A DNA stretch of 64,000 bases from Streptomyces sp. NBC_00425. Lineage in GTDB: Bacteria > Actinomycetota > Actinomycetes > Streptomycetales > Streptomycetaceae. Positions 53,229 to 62,419 of the stretch are shown in pieces. The translations under genes were made by a program, and so were the position numbers. Within the stretch, counting starts at the first letter, position 1; every line of letters starts with the position of its first letter. The stretch lies in NCBI RefSeq assembly GCF_036030735.1, contig NZ_CP107928.1:496001-560000 (forward strand), given 5' to 3'. Below the pieces are notes generated by a model that saw only the letters and a list, made by a program, of their open reading frames with translations, had not been told where the DNA came from and ran no database searches.

Positions 53229-53696
53229 ATGGAATGGGTCGCACTGGCCAGCACGATCGTGGGTGGAGGAATCGCGACCGCATCGGCCGGAATCCTTGAT
53301 CATCGCCGGTGGAGACGGGAGCGGGGCGACCAGCACATCGAGGGCCGCCGTTCGCTCTACGTCTCCTACCTCTCTGCTCTCGCATCGGCGCGTCACGCGT
53401 GCCGCGTGACCGTGCGCGAGCCGGATCCCGATCCTCAGCAGCGCAGGCGCGCAGTGTGGGAAGCGTTCGAAGCCTGCACGAGCCTGCGATACGAGCTGTC
53501 GATCTGCGCGCCGCGCTACGTGGTCGAGAAGTCCGACGATTCCTTCCGGCGGCTTCGTGACCTGCGCGATGTGGTCGCTGACGGATTCGGTCGAGACAGC
53601 AGCGAGTACGTCACCGGGCGGCTTCACTATGACCGGGCATATCAGGCCCTTCGAGCTCGTAACACGATCTTGTTGAGGTGTCCTGGCCGGGCGTGA
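53229..53696 (+). CDS. Membrane-anchored hypothetical protein, 3' end replaced by IS
   Basis: MEWVALASTIVGGGIATASA is an N-terminal membrane anchor. It is followed by a charged helical region (HRRWRRERGDQHIEGRRSLY; RDVVADGFGRDSSEYVTGRL). The final residues RARNTILLRCPGRA come from the adjoining insertion element, so the natural C-terminus is lost. Confidence 0.55.
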   Translation: MEWVALASTIVGGGIATASAGILDHRRWRRERGDQHIEGRRSLYVSYLSALASARHACRVTVREPDPDPQQRRRAVWEAFEACTSLRYELSICAPRYVVEKSDDSFRRLRDLRDVVADGFGRDSSEYVTGRLHYDRAYQALRARNTILLRCPGRA

Positions 53697-54025
53697 CCGA
53701 TGTGACGATTCAGCCGTTCGGGAGGGTGTGAGTGCTCGGCCGTGGATCGTGGATGACGACTTGTGGACGCTGATCGAGCCGCTGTTGCCGCCCTGGCCGG
53801 AGCGATCTCCGGGGCCTCGGCCGGTGGCGGACCGGCTGTGTCTGCAGGGCATCCTGTACGTGCTCCACAACGGCATAGCCTGGCAACTGCTGCCCCTGGA
53901 GCTGGGGTTCGGCTCCGGACAGACCTGCTGGCGGCGTCTGGAGAGGTGGCAGCAGGCTGGGGTCTTCGACCGGCTGCACCGCATTCTGCTTGCCGAGCTG
54001 AATGCGGCCGGCGAACTCGACTGGC
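53660..54025 (+). mobile_element. IS5-like transposase 5' fragment
   Basis: The transposase starts at GTG 53728: SARPWIVDDDLWTLIEPLLP, then LCLQGILYVLHNGIAWQLLP and LGFGSGQTCWRRLERWQQAG. This is the N-terminal domain of the IS5/IS1647-like group. It breaks after LAELNAAGELDW at about 54022 and joins an MMPL fragment. The element's end lies just left, around 53660-53690 (cacgatcttgttgaggtgtcc). Confidence 0.7.
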
Positions 54026-54436
54026 CTTCCCGCGCACGTCAGGCAGGGCCAGCACCCCGCCGCTCCCCCGCACCCCGGCGGCCGCCTGCGCCGCCGCCAT
54101 GGCCGCCTCATACGCAGCGTCCCCAGAGCGCAACTGCCGGGAAGAGAAGGCAAGGACGACCTGCTCCTCCCCCAGCTCGGGCATCCGGGCGGCCACGAGA
54201 CGCGCAGCCTGCTGGGAAGCACCGTCCTCCGGCACCGGCAAACCGGTACCGCGCAGACGGCTGAAGCCGATGACAAGGAAAATCAGCGCAGCCGCCGCCG
54301 CGAACCCCCACACCACCACGCTCGCCATGCCCAGGCAGCCGGACCACCACGGCCTACTCGCCCGCCTCGCAGCGGCAGGAGCAGGATTCCCCTGTCCGAT
54401 CACACCCCTCCAATGACCACCCCACCTGAGGGACAC
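54023..54436 (-). pseudogene. N-terminal fragment of an MMPL-like transporter
   Basis: Starting near 54436, VVVWGFAAAAALIFLVIGFS is a membrane helix. ASQQAARLVAARMPELGEEQ and VVLAFSSRQLRSGDAAYEAA follow, the first periplasmic porter segment of actinobacterial MMPL/RND exporters. The frame is cut at about 54023 by the IS5 fragment, so the rest of the roughly 700-residue protein is gone. Confidence 0.5.
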
Positions 54437-54728
54437 GCACGTTGGGCAAGGGGAAACACCACCCGCAGACGCGTGCGCAACTTCGTGCTCCTGGTCGACC
54501 GAGGCGCCCCGTCACCCGGCCAGGACGGCTCCCCGAGCACCAGTCGCAGCTCGGAGCGCGCCGCCGGCACCGAGGGGGGAGGGGTGCCGCCACAGCCGCA
54601 GACAGGAGCAGCAGGCGGCGGCGCAAGACAGTGGTCACGACAGTGCCGTGCCCATGCATGTCTGGTGTGGCGGCACGTAAGCCACAAAGGCCCACGTAAC
54701 CTGATGCTTTCAAGATCGTTGACCAGGC

Positions 54729-54956
54729 ATGAACAACACCATGCGCGCACTTGCTGCTGTCGGCATCGCCGTGGCCGCTCTGTCGTCCGCGGGAACCGCA
54801 ATGGCTGATCAGGGGCACAGTACCGGCGACATCGGAAGCGTTGCACGGGACGAGTCGGCGAACTTCAACTCCACGTCTTTCGGCGACGCGGTCAACAACG
54901 GGATCGGAAACATCCTTGCCTCTCTTCAAGAGGTGGGTAACCGGGCACTTCTCTAG
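54729..54956 (+). CDS. Small secreted protein
   Basis: A 75-residue protein. The signal peptide MNNTMRALAAVGIAVAALSS AGTAMA is cleaved before DQGHSTGDIG, leaving a mature peptide of about 49 residues rich in Asn/Ser/Gly (FNSTSFGDAVNNGIGNILAS). It is reminiscent of small Streptomyces surface peptides but lacks chaplin or rodlin signatures. Its TAG stop contains the TA target of the IS630 element. The stop is preserved because the element begins with G. Confidence 0.65.
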   Translation: MNNTMRALAAVGIAVAALSSAGTAMADQGHSTGDIGSVARDESANFNSTSFGDAVNNGIGNILASLQEVGNRALL

Positions 54957-55036
54957 TGCTCTGACCGCATTGGTTCGCCGGGTCGGGGTCCGCGAACTGA
55001 ACCTCGACGCCGGTGAGTTCCTGGCAAGATCTCCGC

Positions 55037-55351
55037 ATGTCCGAAGAGAAGGTCGACGCCCTCAGGCAGAGGATGGCCGAGCACATGGCCATGCCGTTCC
55101 CACCCGGCTTTCGCGGCCTCGACATCGAGAGCCAGGACATGGTGATGCTCGACGCGGACGCCTATGGCTATGCCCTCGGCGTCGTCAAAGGTCCGCTCAA
55201 CGAACGGCGCCGCGCGGGCCTGTCGCGGCTGATGACCGTGGTCGAGCGGGTCCTTCCGGCGATCGACGACGAGTACGCGACCAGGTACTACACGCACGTG
55301 CGCGACATGGCTGCTATGGCCGCCGAAATCGAGGTCCAGCGCGACATGTAG
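55037..55351 (+). CDS. Passenger gene inside the IS630 element
   Basis: A 104-residue helical protein: MSEEKVDALRQRMAEHMAMP, then FRGLDIESQDMVMLDADAYG and YALGVVKGPLNERRRAGLSR. It is soluble and unlike any transposase accessory protein I know. It begins about 55 bp inside the left terminal repeat and ends 53 bp before the transposase start. Its ribosome site is poor. Confidence 0.55.
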   Translation: MSEEKVDALRQRMAEHMAMPFPPGFRGLDIESQDMVMLDADAYGYALGVVKGPLNERRRAGLSRLMTVVERVLPAIDDEYATRYYTHVRDMAAMAAEIEVQRDM

Positions 55352-55403
55352 TCCTCTGGCATGGAACGTTCGGCGGGGCGATGATCGGGACGTTTGGTGT
55401 GCG

Positions 55404-56555
55404 GTGACGTCCGATCCGATCGCTGGGGGTGTGGTGGCCGAGCCTGTCCGCGTGCGCAGACTGACCGACCAGGAGGGGCAGAAGCTGCAGCAGATCGTGC
55501 GCCGGGGCAGCACCAGCACGGTGCGTTACCGGCGGGCGATGATGCTGCAGGCCTCGGCCGGCGGCAACCGGGTCCCGGTGATCGCCCAGCTGGTCCAGGC
55601 CGACGAGGACACCGTCCGTGACGTGATCCACCGGTTCAACGAGATCGGCCTGGCCTGCCTGGACCCTCAATGGGCGGGAGGCCGTCCCCGCCTGCTCAAG
55701 CCTGACGACGAGGACTTCGTCATCAAGACGGCCACCACCCGCCCCACCAAACTCGGCCAGCCCTTCACCCGCTGGTCCATCCGCAAACCCGCCGCCTACC
55801 TGCGGAAAGCCCACGGCCGCGTCATCCGTATAGGCCGCGAGGCGTTACGCAGCCTGCTCGCCCGTCGCGGCGTCACCTTCCAGCGCACAAAGACCTGGAA
55901 GGAATCCCCAGACCCGGAACGGGAGGCGAAGCTGGACCGGATCGAGGAGGTCCTTCACCGCTTCCCGGACCGCGTGTTCGCCTTCGATGAGTTCGGCCCG
56001 CTCGGGATCCGGCCCACGATGGGCTCGGGCTGGGCCGCCTGCGGCCACCCCGAGCGGCACCCGGCCACCTACCACCGCACCCACGGAGTCCGGTACTTCC
56101 ACGGCTGCTACTCGCTCGGCGACGACACCCTGTGGGGCGTGAACCGGCGCAGGAAGGGCGCCGGGAACACGCTGGCCGCACTGAAGTCGATCCGCGCCCC
56201 GCGACCCGACGGCGCACCGATCTACGGCATCCTGGGCAACCTGTCCGCCCACAAAGGCGCCGACATCCGCCGTTGGGCGAAGAAGAACAAGGTCGAGCTG
56301 TGCTTCACGCCGACCTACGCCTCCTGGGCGAACCCGATCGAAGCCCATCTCGGACCGCTTCGGCAGTTCACCATCTCCAACTCGAACCACCCCAACCACA
56401 CCGTGCAGACCCGGGCTCTGCACTCCTACCTGCGCTGGCGCAACGCCAACGCCCGTCACCGAAACGTCCTGGCCGCCGAACGGAAAGAGCGCGCCCGCAT
56501 TCGCAGCGAGAAGGGCATCCGCTGGGGCGGACACCCTCTCAAGACCGCAGCCTGA
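55404..56555 (+). CDS. IS630-family transposase with altered catalytic Asp
   Basis: A 383-residue protein, uninterrupted. The N-terminal HTH region is TVRYRRAMMLQASAGGNRVP. The first catalytic Asp lies in RVFAFDEFGPLGIRP and the Glu in SWANPIEAHLGPLRQF. The second Asp, expected in ILDNLSAHK, is Gly here (YGILGNLSAHKG; GGC at about 56235). The DDE triad is therefore incomplete and the protein is probably catalytically dead despite perfect element ends. Confidence 0.85.
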   Translation: MTSDPIAGGVVAEPVRVRRLTDQEGQKLQQIVRRGSTSTVRYRRAMMLQASAGGNRVPVIAQLVQADEDTVRDVIHRFNEIGLACLDPQWAGGRPRLLKPDDEDFVIKTATTRPTKLGQPFTRWSIRKPAAYLRKAHGRVIRIGREALRSLLARRGVTFQRTKTWKESPDPEREAKLDRIEEVLHRFPDRVFAFDEFGPLGIRPTMGSGWAACGHPERHPATYHRTHGVRYFHGCYSLGDDTLWGVNRRRKGAGNTLAALKSIRAPRPDGAPIYGILGNLSAHKGADIRRWAKKNKVELCFTPTYASWANPIEAHLGPLRQFTISNSNHPNHTVQTRALHSYLRWRNANARHRNVLAAERKERARIRSEKGIRWGGHPLKTAA

Positions 56556-56599
56556 CCAACCCGGCGAACCAATGCGGTCAGAGCACTAGCAGACGGGTT

Positions 56600-56768
56600 C
56601 TATCCGACGTGCGGGGAGATGAGGTTCTGCAGAAATTCCTGCGTTTTGTCGTCTCGTGAGTAGAAACGGGTTCCCTGGGTGCCTCTGGTGGCCAGTACTC
56701 GGTAGGTGTTCAGGGCGTACGGCAGGTAGCGGTGAGGTGGGAGGTCGCGTAGCTGGGGGTCGTGGCTT
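56600..56768 (-). pseudogene. C-terminal fragment of a DUF2075-like DNA/RNA helicase
   Basis: LPYALNTYRVLATRGTQGTR then FYSRDDKTQEFLQNLISPHV G*. The NTYRVLATRG-x-G-T block with a closing 'TQEFL' helix resembles the C-terminal end of Schlafen-type/DUF2075 helicases. Only 55 codons remain after an upstream TGA. Confidence 0.5.
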
Positions 56769-56779
56769 CATCGGGTTGG

Positions 56780-56930
56780 GCGATCCGCTTACCCCCGACG
56801 CCAGTCTCGCGCGCTCGCCGGGCCGGGACCGCGTCGGACGGTGAAGGTGACGAGCTGGAGCGGTGGCTGCGGCGGGAGAACACCCAGTTCGAGCGGGATA
56901 GCAGGAACTGGTCTAGAGCGTGATGTGATC
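56780..56930 (+). mobile_element. Possible IS3 OrfA fragment
   Basis: A plus-strand frame reads DELERWLRRENTQFERDSRN ahead of a TAG. The LRRENxQxERD pattern is the leucine-zipper part of IS3 OrfA. Nothing else of the element is present. Confidence 0.3.
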
Positions 56931-57079
56931 AAACGCTGCATCGGTGCGCCACGTCTGGCAGGGAGCGCGGCTCGCTCCCGCCGGGCGGGTCGGCTTCGGA
57001 AGGCCGTACGGGGTCGGCCGCCGTATCGTCGGGGCGTTGGAAGCCTGGTGGGGAAGGCCCACCGAGGGAGGCGGATGCC

Positions 57080-57379
57080 ATGAGCGTGCTTCGGATCGCA
57101 CTGCAGGACGACTTCCAGGGCGAGCATGTCGTGGTCGCCGTGGACGGAACCGTCGTCCTGGACGACCCCTCGGTGCGCACCAGACGGCAGATCGGCCTGG
57201 CCCGGTCAGTCGAGGTTCCGGTACGGGACGGCGCGGTCACGGTGGAGGTCTCGGTCCAGGGAGGGCCACGCGAGAGCGTGGAGATCGACAGCACCATCAG
57301 CAAGGCCGTGCTGGTCGACTTCGACGCCGACGACGGCCTCACCCTCCGAGCGAGCGGAGATCTCCCCGGTTACTTGTGA
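57080..57379 (+). CDS. Small beta-rich hypothetical protein
   Basis: A 99-residue protein: MSVLRIALQDDFQGEHVVVA, then VDGTVVLDDPSVRTRRQIGL and AVTVEVSVQGGPRESVEID. The alternating pattern suggests a beta-sandwich. AGGGAGGCGG lies upstream of the ATG. It stands 350 bp upstream of the metalloprotease gene on the same strand, and such a small beta protein could be a partner. No function is assigned. Confidence 0.6.
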   Translation: MSVLRIALQDDFQGEHVVVAVDGTVVLDDPSVRTRRQIGLARSVEVPVRDGAVTVEVSVQGGPRESVEIDSTISKAVLVDFDADDGLTLRASGDLPGYL

Positions 57380-57727
57380 CCGGCCTGTCGGCCGGGCGAG
57401 GCGCTCCAGGAGGGCTCGATCGGCCGCGTTCGAATTGCGAACCGGGCTGGTCGGGCTTCCACTTGAAGGGTGCGGCCCGCCGACGGCAGGGGTGTGCGCA
57501 CGACTGCGCAACAGGACGGGGCGCACGATCCGGGCCGGGTTCGGCAGCCGTCCGCATCGCGCTCAGGCATCCCGACCGTTGCAGCGCCCTGTCCTGATGC
57601 GGCACGCCATGCCGATAGGCCAGGCGCCCGCAGAGGCGCACCACGCGCGCCGCAGCGGCCGGACATCCACCCCTTCCGCGGTACCACCACGCCCGGGCAA
57701 GGGAGCCCGGGCTGAGGAGAGGCCTGC
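57380..57727. other. Intergenic upstream of metalloprotease
   Basis: No credible frame. GAGGAGAGG at about 57715-57722 is the ribosome site of the next gene. Confidence 0.5.
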
Positions 57728-60178
57728 ATGACCACACAACAGCACCGCCCGGCGAGTGGGCTCGACGAGCTCGTCCGCGCCGTCGTTGAGGAGATCTCCC
57801 GTCGCGCTGGTGACGGCCAGGAACGAGCCGGGTACGGTTCGGGCCCGTATGCCGAGGGCGTCCAGGACCGCTGGGGCACAGCGGCCGGCGCTCAGCCGGC
57901 AGCGCCGGCCGCGGCCCTCCTGGTCCAGCGCAGCGGCGTGTACGTTCGCACCGACCTGCCCGTCGTCCCCACCCCCGACCACGACGGCATGCAGATCGTG
58001 CAGGAGGTGACCACGATGCCCGGCACGGTCGCGCTGGAGGTGCGGCCGACCGGTGCGGCGATGCCGGCAGGCGCCCTCACCGACCAGAACGCCATGGCGG
58101 TCGAGCAGCCCCGGACCGGTCAGCCGCCAGCCGAGACGATCCCGCCCGGCGCCGCCCTCGACCTGTTCGAGGAACTGCGGGTGGACGTGGACGGGCAGGC
58201 CCCCACGATGACCGTCTCGGGCCGCATTTGGCGGCTCATCACCGGCGGTCTCACCTGGATGGCCAAGGTGACCAAGCAGCCGGACGGCTCGTACACCGGC
58301 CCGATCAGCTACCGCGACGGCAACGGCTCCCTGCGCCCCGCCACCTCGATCAGCGTGCAGCTGACCGGCAGCCCGCCGCTGCAGCCGCTCGCCGCACGGG
58401 TGGCCTTCCGCCGCCCGGGCGCGGCCGACCTGGTCCTCGGCTACACCTTCGCGCGGTCGGCGTTCCGCGAGGTCGGGATCGAGTTCGACCGCGTCGAGGG
58501 GGCCGAGCAGACCGACGCGTACGCGTTGCACGACCACCCCGTGCGGCCCGACGGCCTGCCCGACATCACCCTCACGATCGAGGACGCCTTCAACCGCCAG
58601 GGAATCAAGGTCACCCGTAGCGGCGGCGGCAACGTGATCCCGCGCTCCGCTTCCGTCGACGACAAGTGGTCCGACATCGAGATGCACGACGCGATGCAGC
58701 AGCACTGGTCCGAGTGGAAGCCCGGGCCCGGCGGGCAGGGCGTCGCCCAGTGGCAGGTGTGGACGTTGTTCGCGGGCCTGCACGAGCCGGGCCCGGATTT
58801 TACTCCCCGCCAGCTCGGCGGCATCATGTTCGACGACATCGGGACCGCCCAGCGGCAGGGCTGCGCGATCTTCTCCGACTCGTTCATCTCCGATCTGCCG
58901 CCGAACGACCCCGCACCCGAGGCGTTCGCCCGCCGGATGCGCTACTGGACGGCCGTGCACGAGATCGGCCACTGCTTCAACCTCGCGCACGCCTGGGACA
59001 AGTCGCGAGGGACTGCATGGGTTCCGCTTCCCGATGAGCCCGAGTCCCGCAGCTTCATGAACTATCCGTTCCTGGTGTCCGGCGGTCCGCGGGCGTTCTT
59101 CTCGGACTTCCGGTACTTCTTCTCGGAGAGCGAGCTGCGCTTCCTGCGGCACGCACCCGAGCGGTTCGTTCAGATGGGCAACATCCCCTGGTTCGACCAC
59201 CACGCCTTCGAGCAGGTCCGCCAATACTCCGCCCCCAGCCCTCTGACGCTCTCGCTCCGCGTCAGCCGCAATCGCGACCACGAGGGCGCGTACCGCTACG
59301 GCATGCTCGAGCCGGTCATCGGGGAGCTGAAGCTGGCCAACACCTCCACCGACCCGGTGATGGTCGACCGCAACAAGCTGATGAGCGACGACCTCGGCGT
59401 CGTCATCCAGCGTGAGGGGGAGGCCGAGGCCCGGATGCACCGGCCGTACCTGAAGTACTGCATGCGCCCGGCCCCGGTGGTGCTGCAGCCCGGCGAGGCG
59501 CTCTACGGGCAGATCGTGCTCAGCTCCGGACTCGGCGGCTGGCAGATCGCCGAACCGGGCACGTACCGCGTGTACGCCGCGCTACGCACGGCCGCCGCCG
59601 GCGCCACGACATCCGCCGCCGGCTCCACGGCTGGACAGGTCATGGCCGCGCCGCTCATGCTCCGGGTGGAGCGCCCGGCCAGCCGTGAGCAGGAGCGGCT
59701 GGCCGACGACGTCTACACGGACACCGTGGGACGCGTGCTGGCGCTGGGCGGAAGCCGGGTGCTGAACGGTGCCAACGACGTGCTGCGCGAGCTCGTGGAG
59801 CGGATTCCCGGCGAGGCCGTCGCCAAGCACGCCGCCGCCTGCCTGGCACTGGCCGAGACCGTCCCTGGCAAGGTCATGCAGGGCGGTGGCGACGGGGCGG
59901 CTCCGCGCCTGGAGCTCACGACCGCCGACACCGAAGCGGGCCGGCAGCGCGCCGAGCAGGCGTACGGGGACCTGGACGCCGCGGCCGAGACCTTCGGCCA
60001 CATCCGTCTGACCCGCAACATCGAGCGCATCGCCCGGTCGCTCGGCCAGCAGGGCGCGGGCGAGCCCGCCACACAGCTGGTGAGCGGTCTCGCCCGGACC
60101 CTGGAGAGCCGCCGGGTCAAGCCCGATGTGGTGAAGCGGGTCCGCAAGCTGGAGCATCAACTCGGCGGCGGCGAGTAG
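57728..60178 (+). CDS. Metzincin-like zinc metalloprotease
   Basis: An 816-residue protein. The zinc site HEIGHCFNLAH (His411, Glu412, His415, His421) is followed by a Met-turn in SRSFMNYPF (Met444), the metzincin hallmark. Before the catalytic domain come about 400 residues of low-complexity and beta-rich sequence (LDLFEELRVDVDGQAPTMTV; FDRVEGAEQTDAYALHDHPV). After it come a beta domain (LRVSRNRDHEGAYRYGMLEP VIGELKLANTSTD) and an alpha-helical C-terminus. There is no signal peptide, so it is cytosolic or released by another route. It may act with the small gene upstream. Confidence 0.82.
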   Translation: MTTQQHRPASGLDELVRAVVEEISRRAGDGQERAGYGSGPYAEGVQDRWGTAAGAQPAAPAAALLVQRSGVYVRTDLPVVPTPDHDGMQIVQEVTTMPGTVALEVRPTGAAMPAGALTDQNAMAVEQPRTGQPPAETIPPGAALDLFEELRVDVDGQAPTMTVSGRIWRLITGGLTWMAKVTKQPDGSYTGPISYRDGNGSLRPATSISVQLTGSPPLQPLAARVAFRRPGAADLVLGYTFARSAFREVGIEFDRVEGAEQTDAYALHDHPVRPDGLPDITLTIEDAFNRQGIKVTRSGGGNVIPRSASVDDKWSDIEMHDAMQQHWSEWKPGPGGQGVAQWQVWTLFAGLHEPGPDFTPRQLGGIMFDDIGTAQRQGCAIFSDSFISDLPPNDPAPEAFARRMRYWTAVHEIGHCFNLAHAWDKSRGTAWVPLPDEPESRSFMNYPFLVSGGPRAFFSDFRYFFSESELRFLRHAPERFVQMGNIPWFDHHAFEQVRQYSAPSPLTLSLRVSRNRDHEGAYRYGMLEPVIGELKLANTSTDPVMVDRNKLMSDDLGVVIQREGEAEARMHRPYLKYCMRPAPVVLQPGEALYGQIVLSSGLGGWQIAEPGTYRVYAALRTAAAGATTSAAGSTAGQVMAAPLMLRVERPASREQERLADDVYTDTVGRVLALGGSRVLNGANDVLRELVERIPGEAVAKHAAACLALAETVPGKVMQGGGDGAAPRLELTTADTEAGRQRAEQAYGDLDAAAETFGHIRLTRNIERIARSLGQQGAGEPATQLVSGLARTLESRRVKPDVVKRVRKLEHQLGGGE

Positions 60179-60408
60179 GCGTCCGCCCGCGCCGGGCTGT
60201 TTCACCTGCCCTCTGCCCGGAGCCGTCCGGGCGGGGGGCTCGTGACACCGGGCTCGGTGGGCAGCGGAATCCGCTGGCGGGTTCGATCGCTGCACTGGGC
60301 GCCGCACCCCGCGCCTGGAGATCGTCTTCGACGACCTCGACCGGTTCGACCCGCACACCGTCGACCGCATCACCGACGAAGTCGCGGGATCTCAGGAAAC
60401 GACCGCGG

Positions 60409-61095
60409 CTACGTCGTCTCGCGCTGGATGAGCGCCAGGATGTCGCCCGCGACAGGCCCGCTCGGTGCCGCCCGGACCGGAGCGCCGACCGTCGCGAGGA
60501 TCGCGGCGGTGAGGTTGCCGGCCCCGGCGGTGAGGTCCATCCCGATGGTGGTCAGGGCGGGTACCGCGAGCGAGCTCACGGGGAGGTCGTAGACGCCGAT
60601 GAGTGCCAGGTCGTCCGGGATCCCGATGCGCTGGGTGCGGCAGCTCGCCAGGACGGCGAGAGCGATCAGATCGTTGAACGCGCCGACCGCCGTGACCGGG
60701 GTGGTGCCCTGGGTCCACTCCACGACGGCGTCCCGGGCGCTGGCCCGGGAGTAGTGCACGCTGACCACCTGCGGCGCCGGGAGATCGAGATTGCGGCAAG
60801 CCTGGGTGGCTCCTTCCAGGCGCGGCAGGCAGAAGGGCCGCTCGCGGGGGTCGTCCAGTGCGGCGTAGCCGATGTGCCGGTGGCCGCGTGCCGCGAGGTG
60901 CTCGATCTGCAGCCGTCCGATGTCTTCCTGGCTCAGCCCGGTCAGATTGGTGCCGTCCGGTGTGAACACGCCGTCGATCAGGGGGATTTCCGCCCGCCGC
61001 AGTGACTGCGCGTCGACGGACGGCAGGCTGCCGAACGCGACGACCACCGCTGGCTGGACGTGCTGCCACAGCTCGGCGAGCGGCGTGGCCGTATC
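60409..61095 (-). pseudogene. LacI-family regulator lacking its DNA-binding domain
   Basis: The periplasmic-binding-protein-like sensor of a LacI/GalR regulator: LWQHVQPAVVVAFGSLPSVD, LAARGHRHIGYAALDDPRE, TAVGAFNDLIALAVLASCRT and DDLALIGVYDLPVSSLAVPA. Text before about 61095 is unrelated. The HTH and hinge (about 60-100 residues) are missing, so it cannot bind an operator. Confidence 0.72.
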
Positions 61096-61551
61096 CGGCG
61101 AGCGTGCAGGTACTGATCCATGACGAGGAGGATGACTGCTTCGGGCTGTGGTTGATGCGCGACGGTGTGCTGGTCGAATTGCCGGTCCCGGGCCATAGGC
61201 GCCTGCACGGCCCAGCGCCGACAACCGATGAATTTCCGCCCGACCCCCGGCCTGCTGTTGCGGACCGGAGCGACCGTGCCCACCAGCTTCTCGACGGACC
61301 GCCAGGACAAGCGCCCCGCCTGGTAAGCCGAGTCAGCTACTGCAAGTTGATTGGTGTCGGCGGACACCCGAGGTCAGGCCGACATCACGAGTTCAAGTTC
61401 CATAGGCAATGGACCGCCACGGACCGATGTAAAGTCCCAGGCCCAGTAGCGAGTGAGCCTAGCGGCTCCGTTGGCCGAGAGCCGTCCCAGCGGAGTCCGC
61501 GCGGATGGTCAGGCCTCCCGGGCATCGTGGGGTTGGACCGGGCCCGCCTCG
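61096..61551. other. Unassigned region between LacI fragment and XRE gene
   Basis: Slightly lower G+C in places. Frames on both strands have no recognisable product. It contains the breakpoint that removed the LacI DNA-binding domain. Confidence 0.4.
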
Positions 61552-62409
61552 TCAGCGCGGGTTGACGGCACGGCGAGCGCGACTGATCACGTTCTGGGCG
61601 TCGGCCCCGTACGCGGCCGACTCCCGCAGCGTGCTCCACACCCGCAGGTACGTCGCCACCGAGTCGGCGTTGTCGAGCCACAGCTCGGCGTGCCAGTCCT
61701 CTACGACTACCCGCCGATCGTCGTACACCCAGAACCCGTTGCCCGGGTAGATCTTCAACGAGGCGGAGAACGGGACCACGCCGAGCTCCAGCGTGTCCAG
61801 ACCGATCACGCTGGTGAGCCGGTCGAGCTGCGCGGCGAGCACGGAGGGCGGGCACACCAGCGCGTACAGAGCCCCCTCCCACATCATGACCCGGTACTTC
61901 CGGCCCGGCTCGTACAGGCCTTCCTGGCGGCGGATACGGGCCCGCACAGCGTCCTCGGTGTCACGCGGCGACTGCATCAGGTTGGCGTGACGGGTCAAGA
62001 CGTGGCGAGCGTAGTCCGCGGTCTGCAGCATGCCGGGCACAAGGTTGTTCTCCCAGATGGTCAGCACCTTCGTGCGGTCGTGCTCGGCGGTGATGGCCTC
62101 TTGTACGGGCCGGTGGCCGGCGGAGAGCTGGCGGCGCCACGATCGTATGTGTGACTCGAAGCCGCGCAGCTGCGCGAGGAGACCGGCGTAGGCGTCCGGC
62201 TGCCCGGTGGCCTGCGCCCACGCCCGTAGTTCCTCGGCACCGGCAGTCTGCCGGCCGTTCTCCAGCTTGCTCACCTTGGACTTGGTCCACCCGAATCCGA
62301 GGCGCTCGGCAAGCTGGGCGCCGGTGAGCCGACCGTCAGGGCACGAGAGCCTCAGTTCACGAAGTCGGAGCCCGAGGGGCTCGCGCGCCTGCTGGTAGTC
62401 GGTTGTCAC
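61552..62409 (-). CDS. XRE regulator with DUF5753-type C-terminal domain
   Basis: A 285-residue regulator. The HTH is at about 10-70 (LRLRELRLSCPDGRLTGAQL; GWTKSKVSKLENGRQTAGAE). The DUF5753 domain follows (YARHVLTRHANLMQSPRDTE; RKYRVMMWEGALYALVCPPS; GFWVYDDRRVVVEDWHAELW). GTG 62409 begins 10 bp after the stop of the DUF6879 gene, so both are one operon. Proteins of this type regulate small Streptomyces loci, often their own. Confidence 0.85.
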   Translation of the reverse strand: MTTDYQQAREPLGLRLRELRLSCPDGRLTGAQLAERLGFGWTKSKVSKLENGRQTAGAEELRAWAQATGQPDAYAGLLAQLRGFESHIRSWRRQLSAGHRPVQEAITAEHDRTKVLTIWENNLVPGMLQTADYARHVLTRHANLMQSPRDTEDAVRARIRRQEGLYEPGRKYRVMMWEGALYALVCPPSVLAAQLDRLTSVIGLDTLELGVVPFSASLKIYPGNGFWVYDDRRVVVEDWHAELWLDNADSVATYLRVWSTLRESAAYGADAQNVISRARRAVNPR

Positions 62410-62419
62410 CGGGGCTCCG

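Larger units (their letters stand above)
54956..56586 (+). mobile_element. IS630-family element with passenger gene
   Basis: Perfect 28-bp terminal inverted repeats (54956-54983 and 56559-56586, starting gtgctctgaccgcattggtt) are flanked by the TA duplication expected for IS630/Tc1 elements (54954-54955 and 56587-56588). The 1631-bp unit holds a non-transposase gene and a transposase. The joined flanks read ...cttctcTAgcagacg, so the empty site can be reconstructed. Confidence 0.92.

Noticed and set aside
54729..54956. Small secreted protein as a chaplin or rodlin
   Set aside because: It lacks the paired Cys and repeat signatures of those families.
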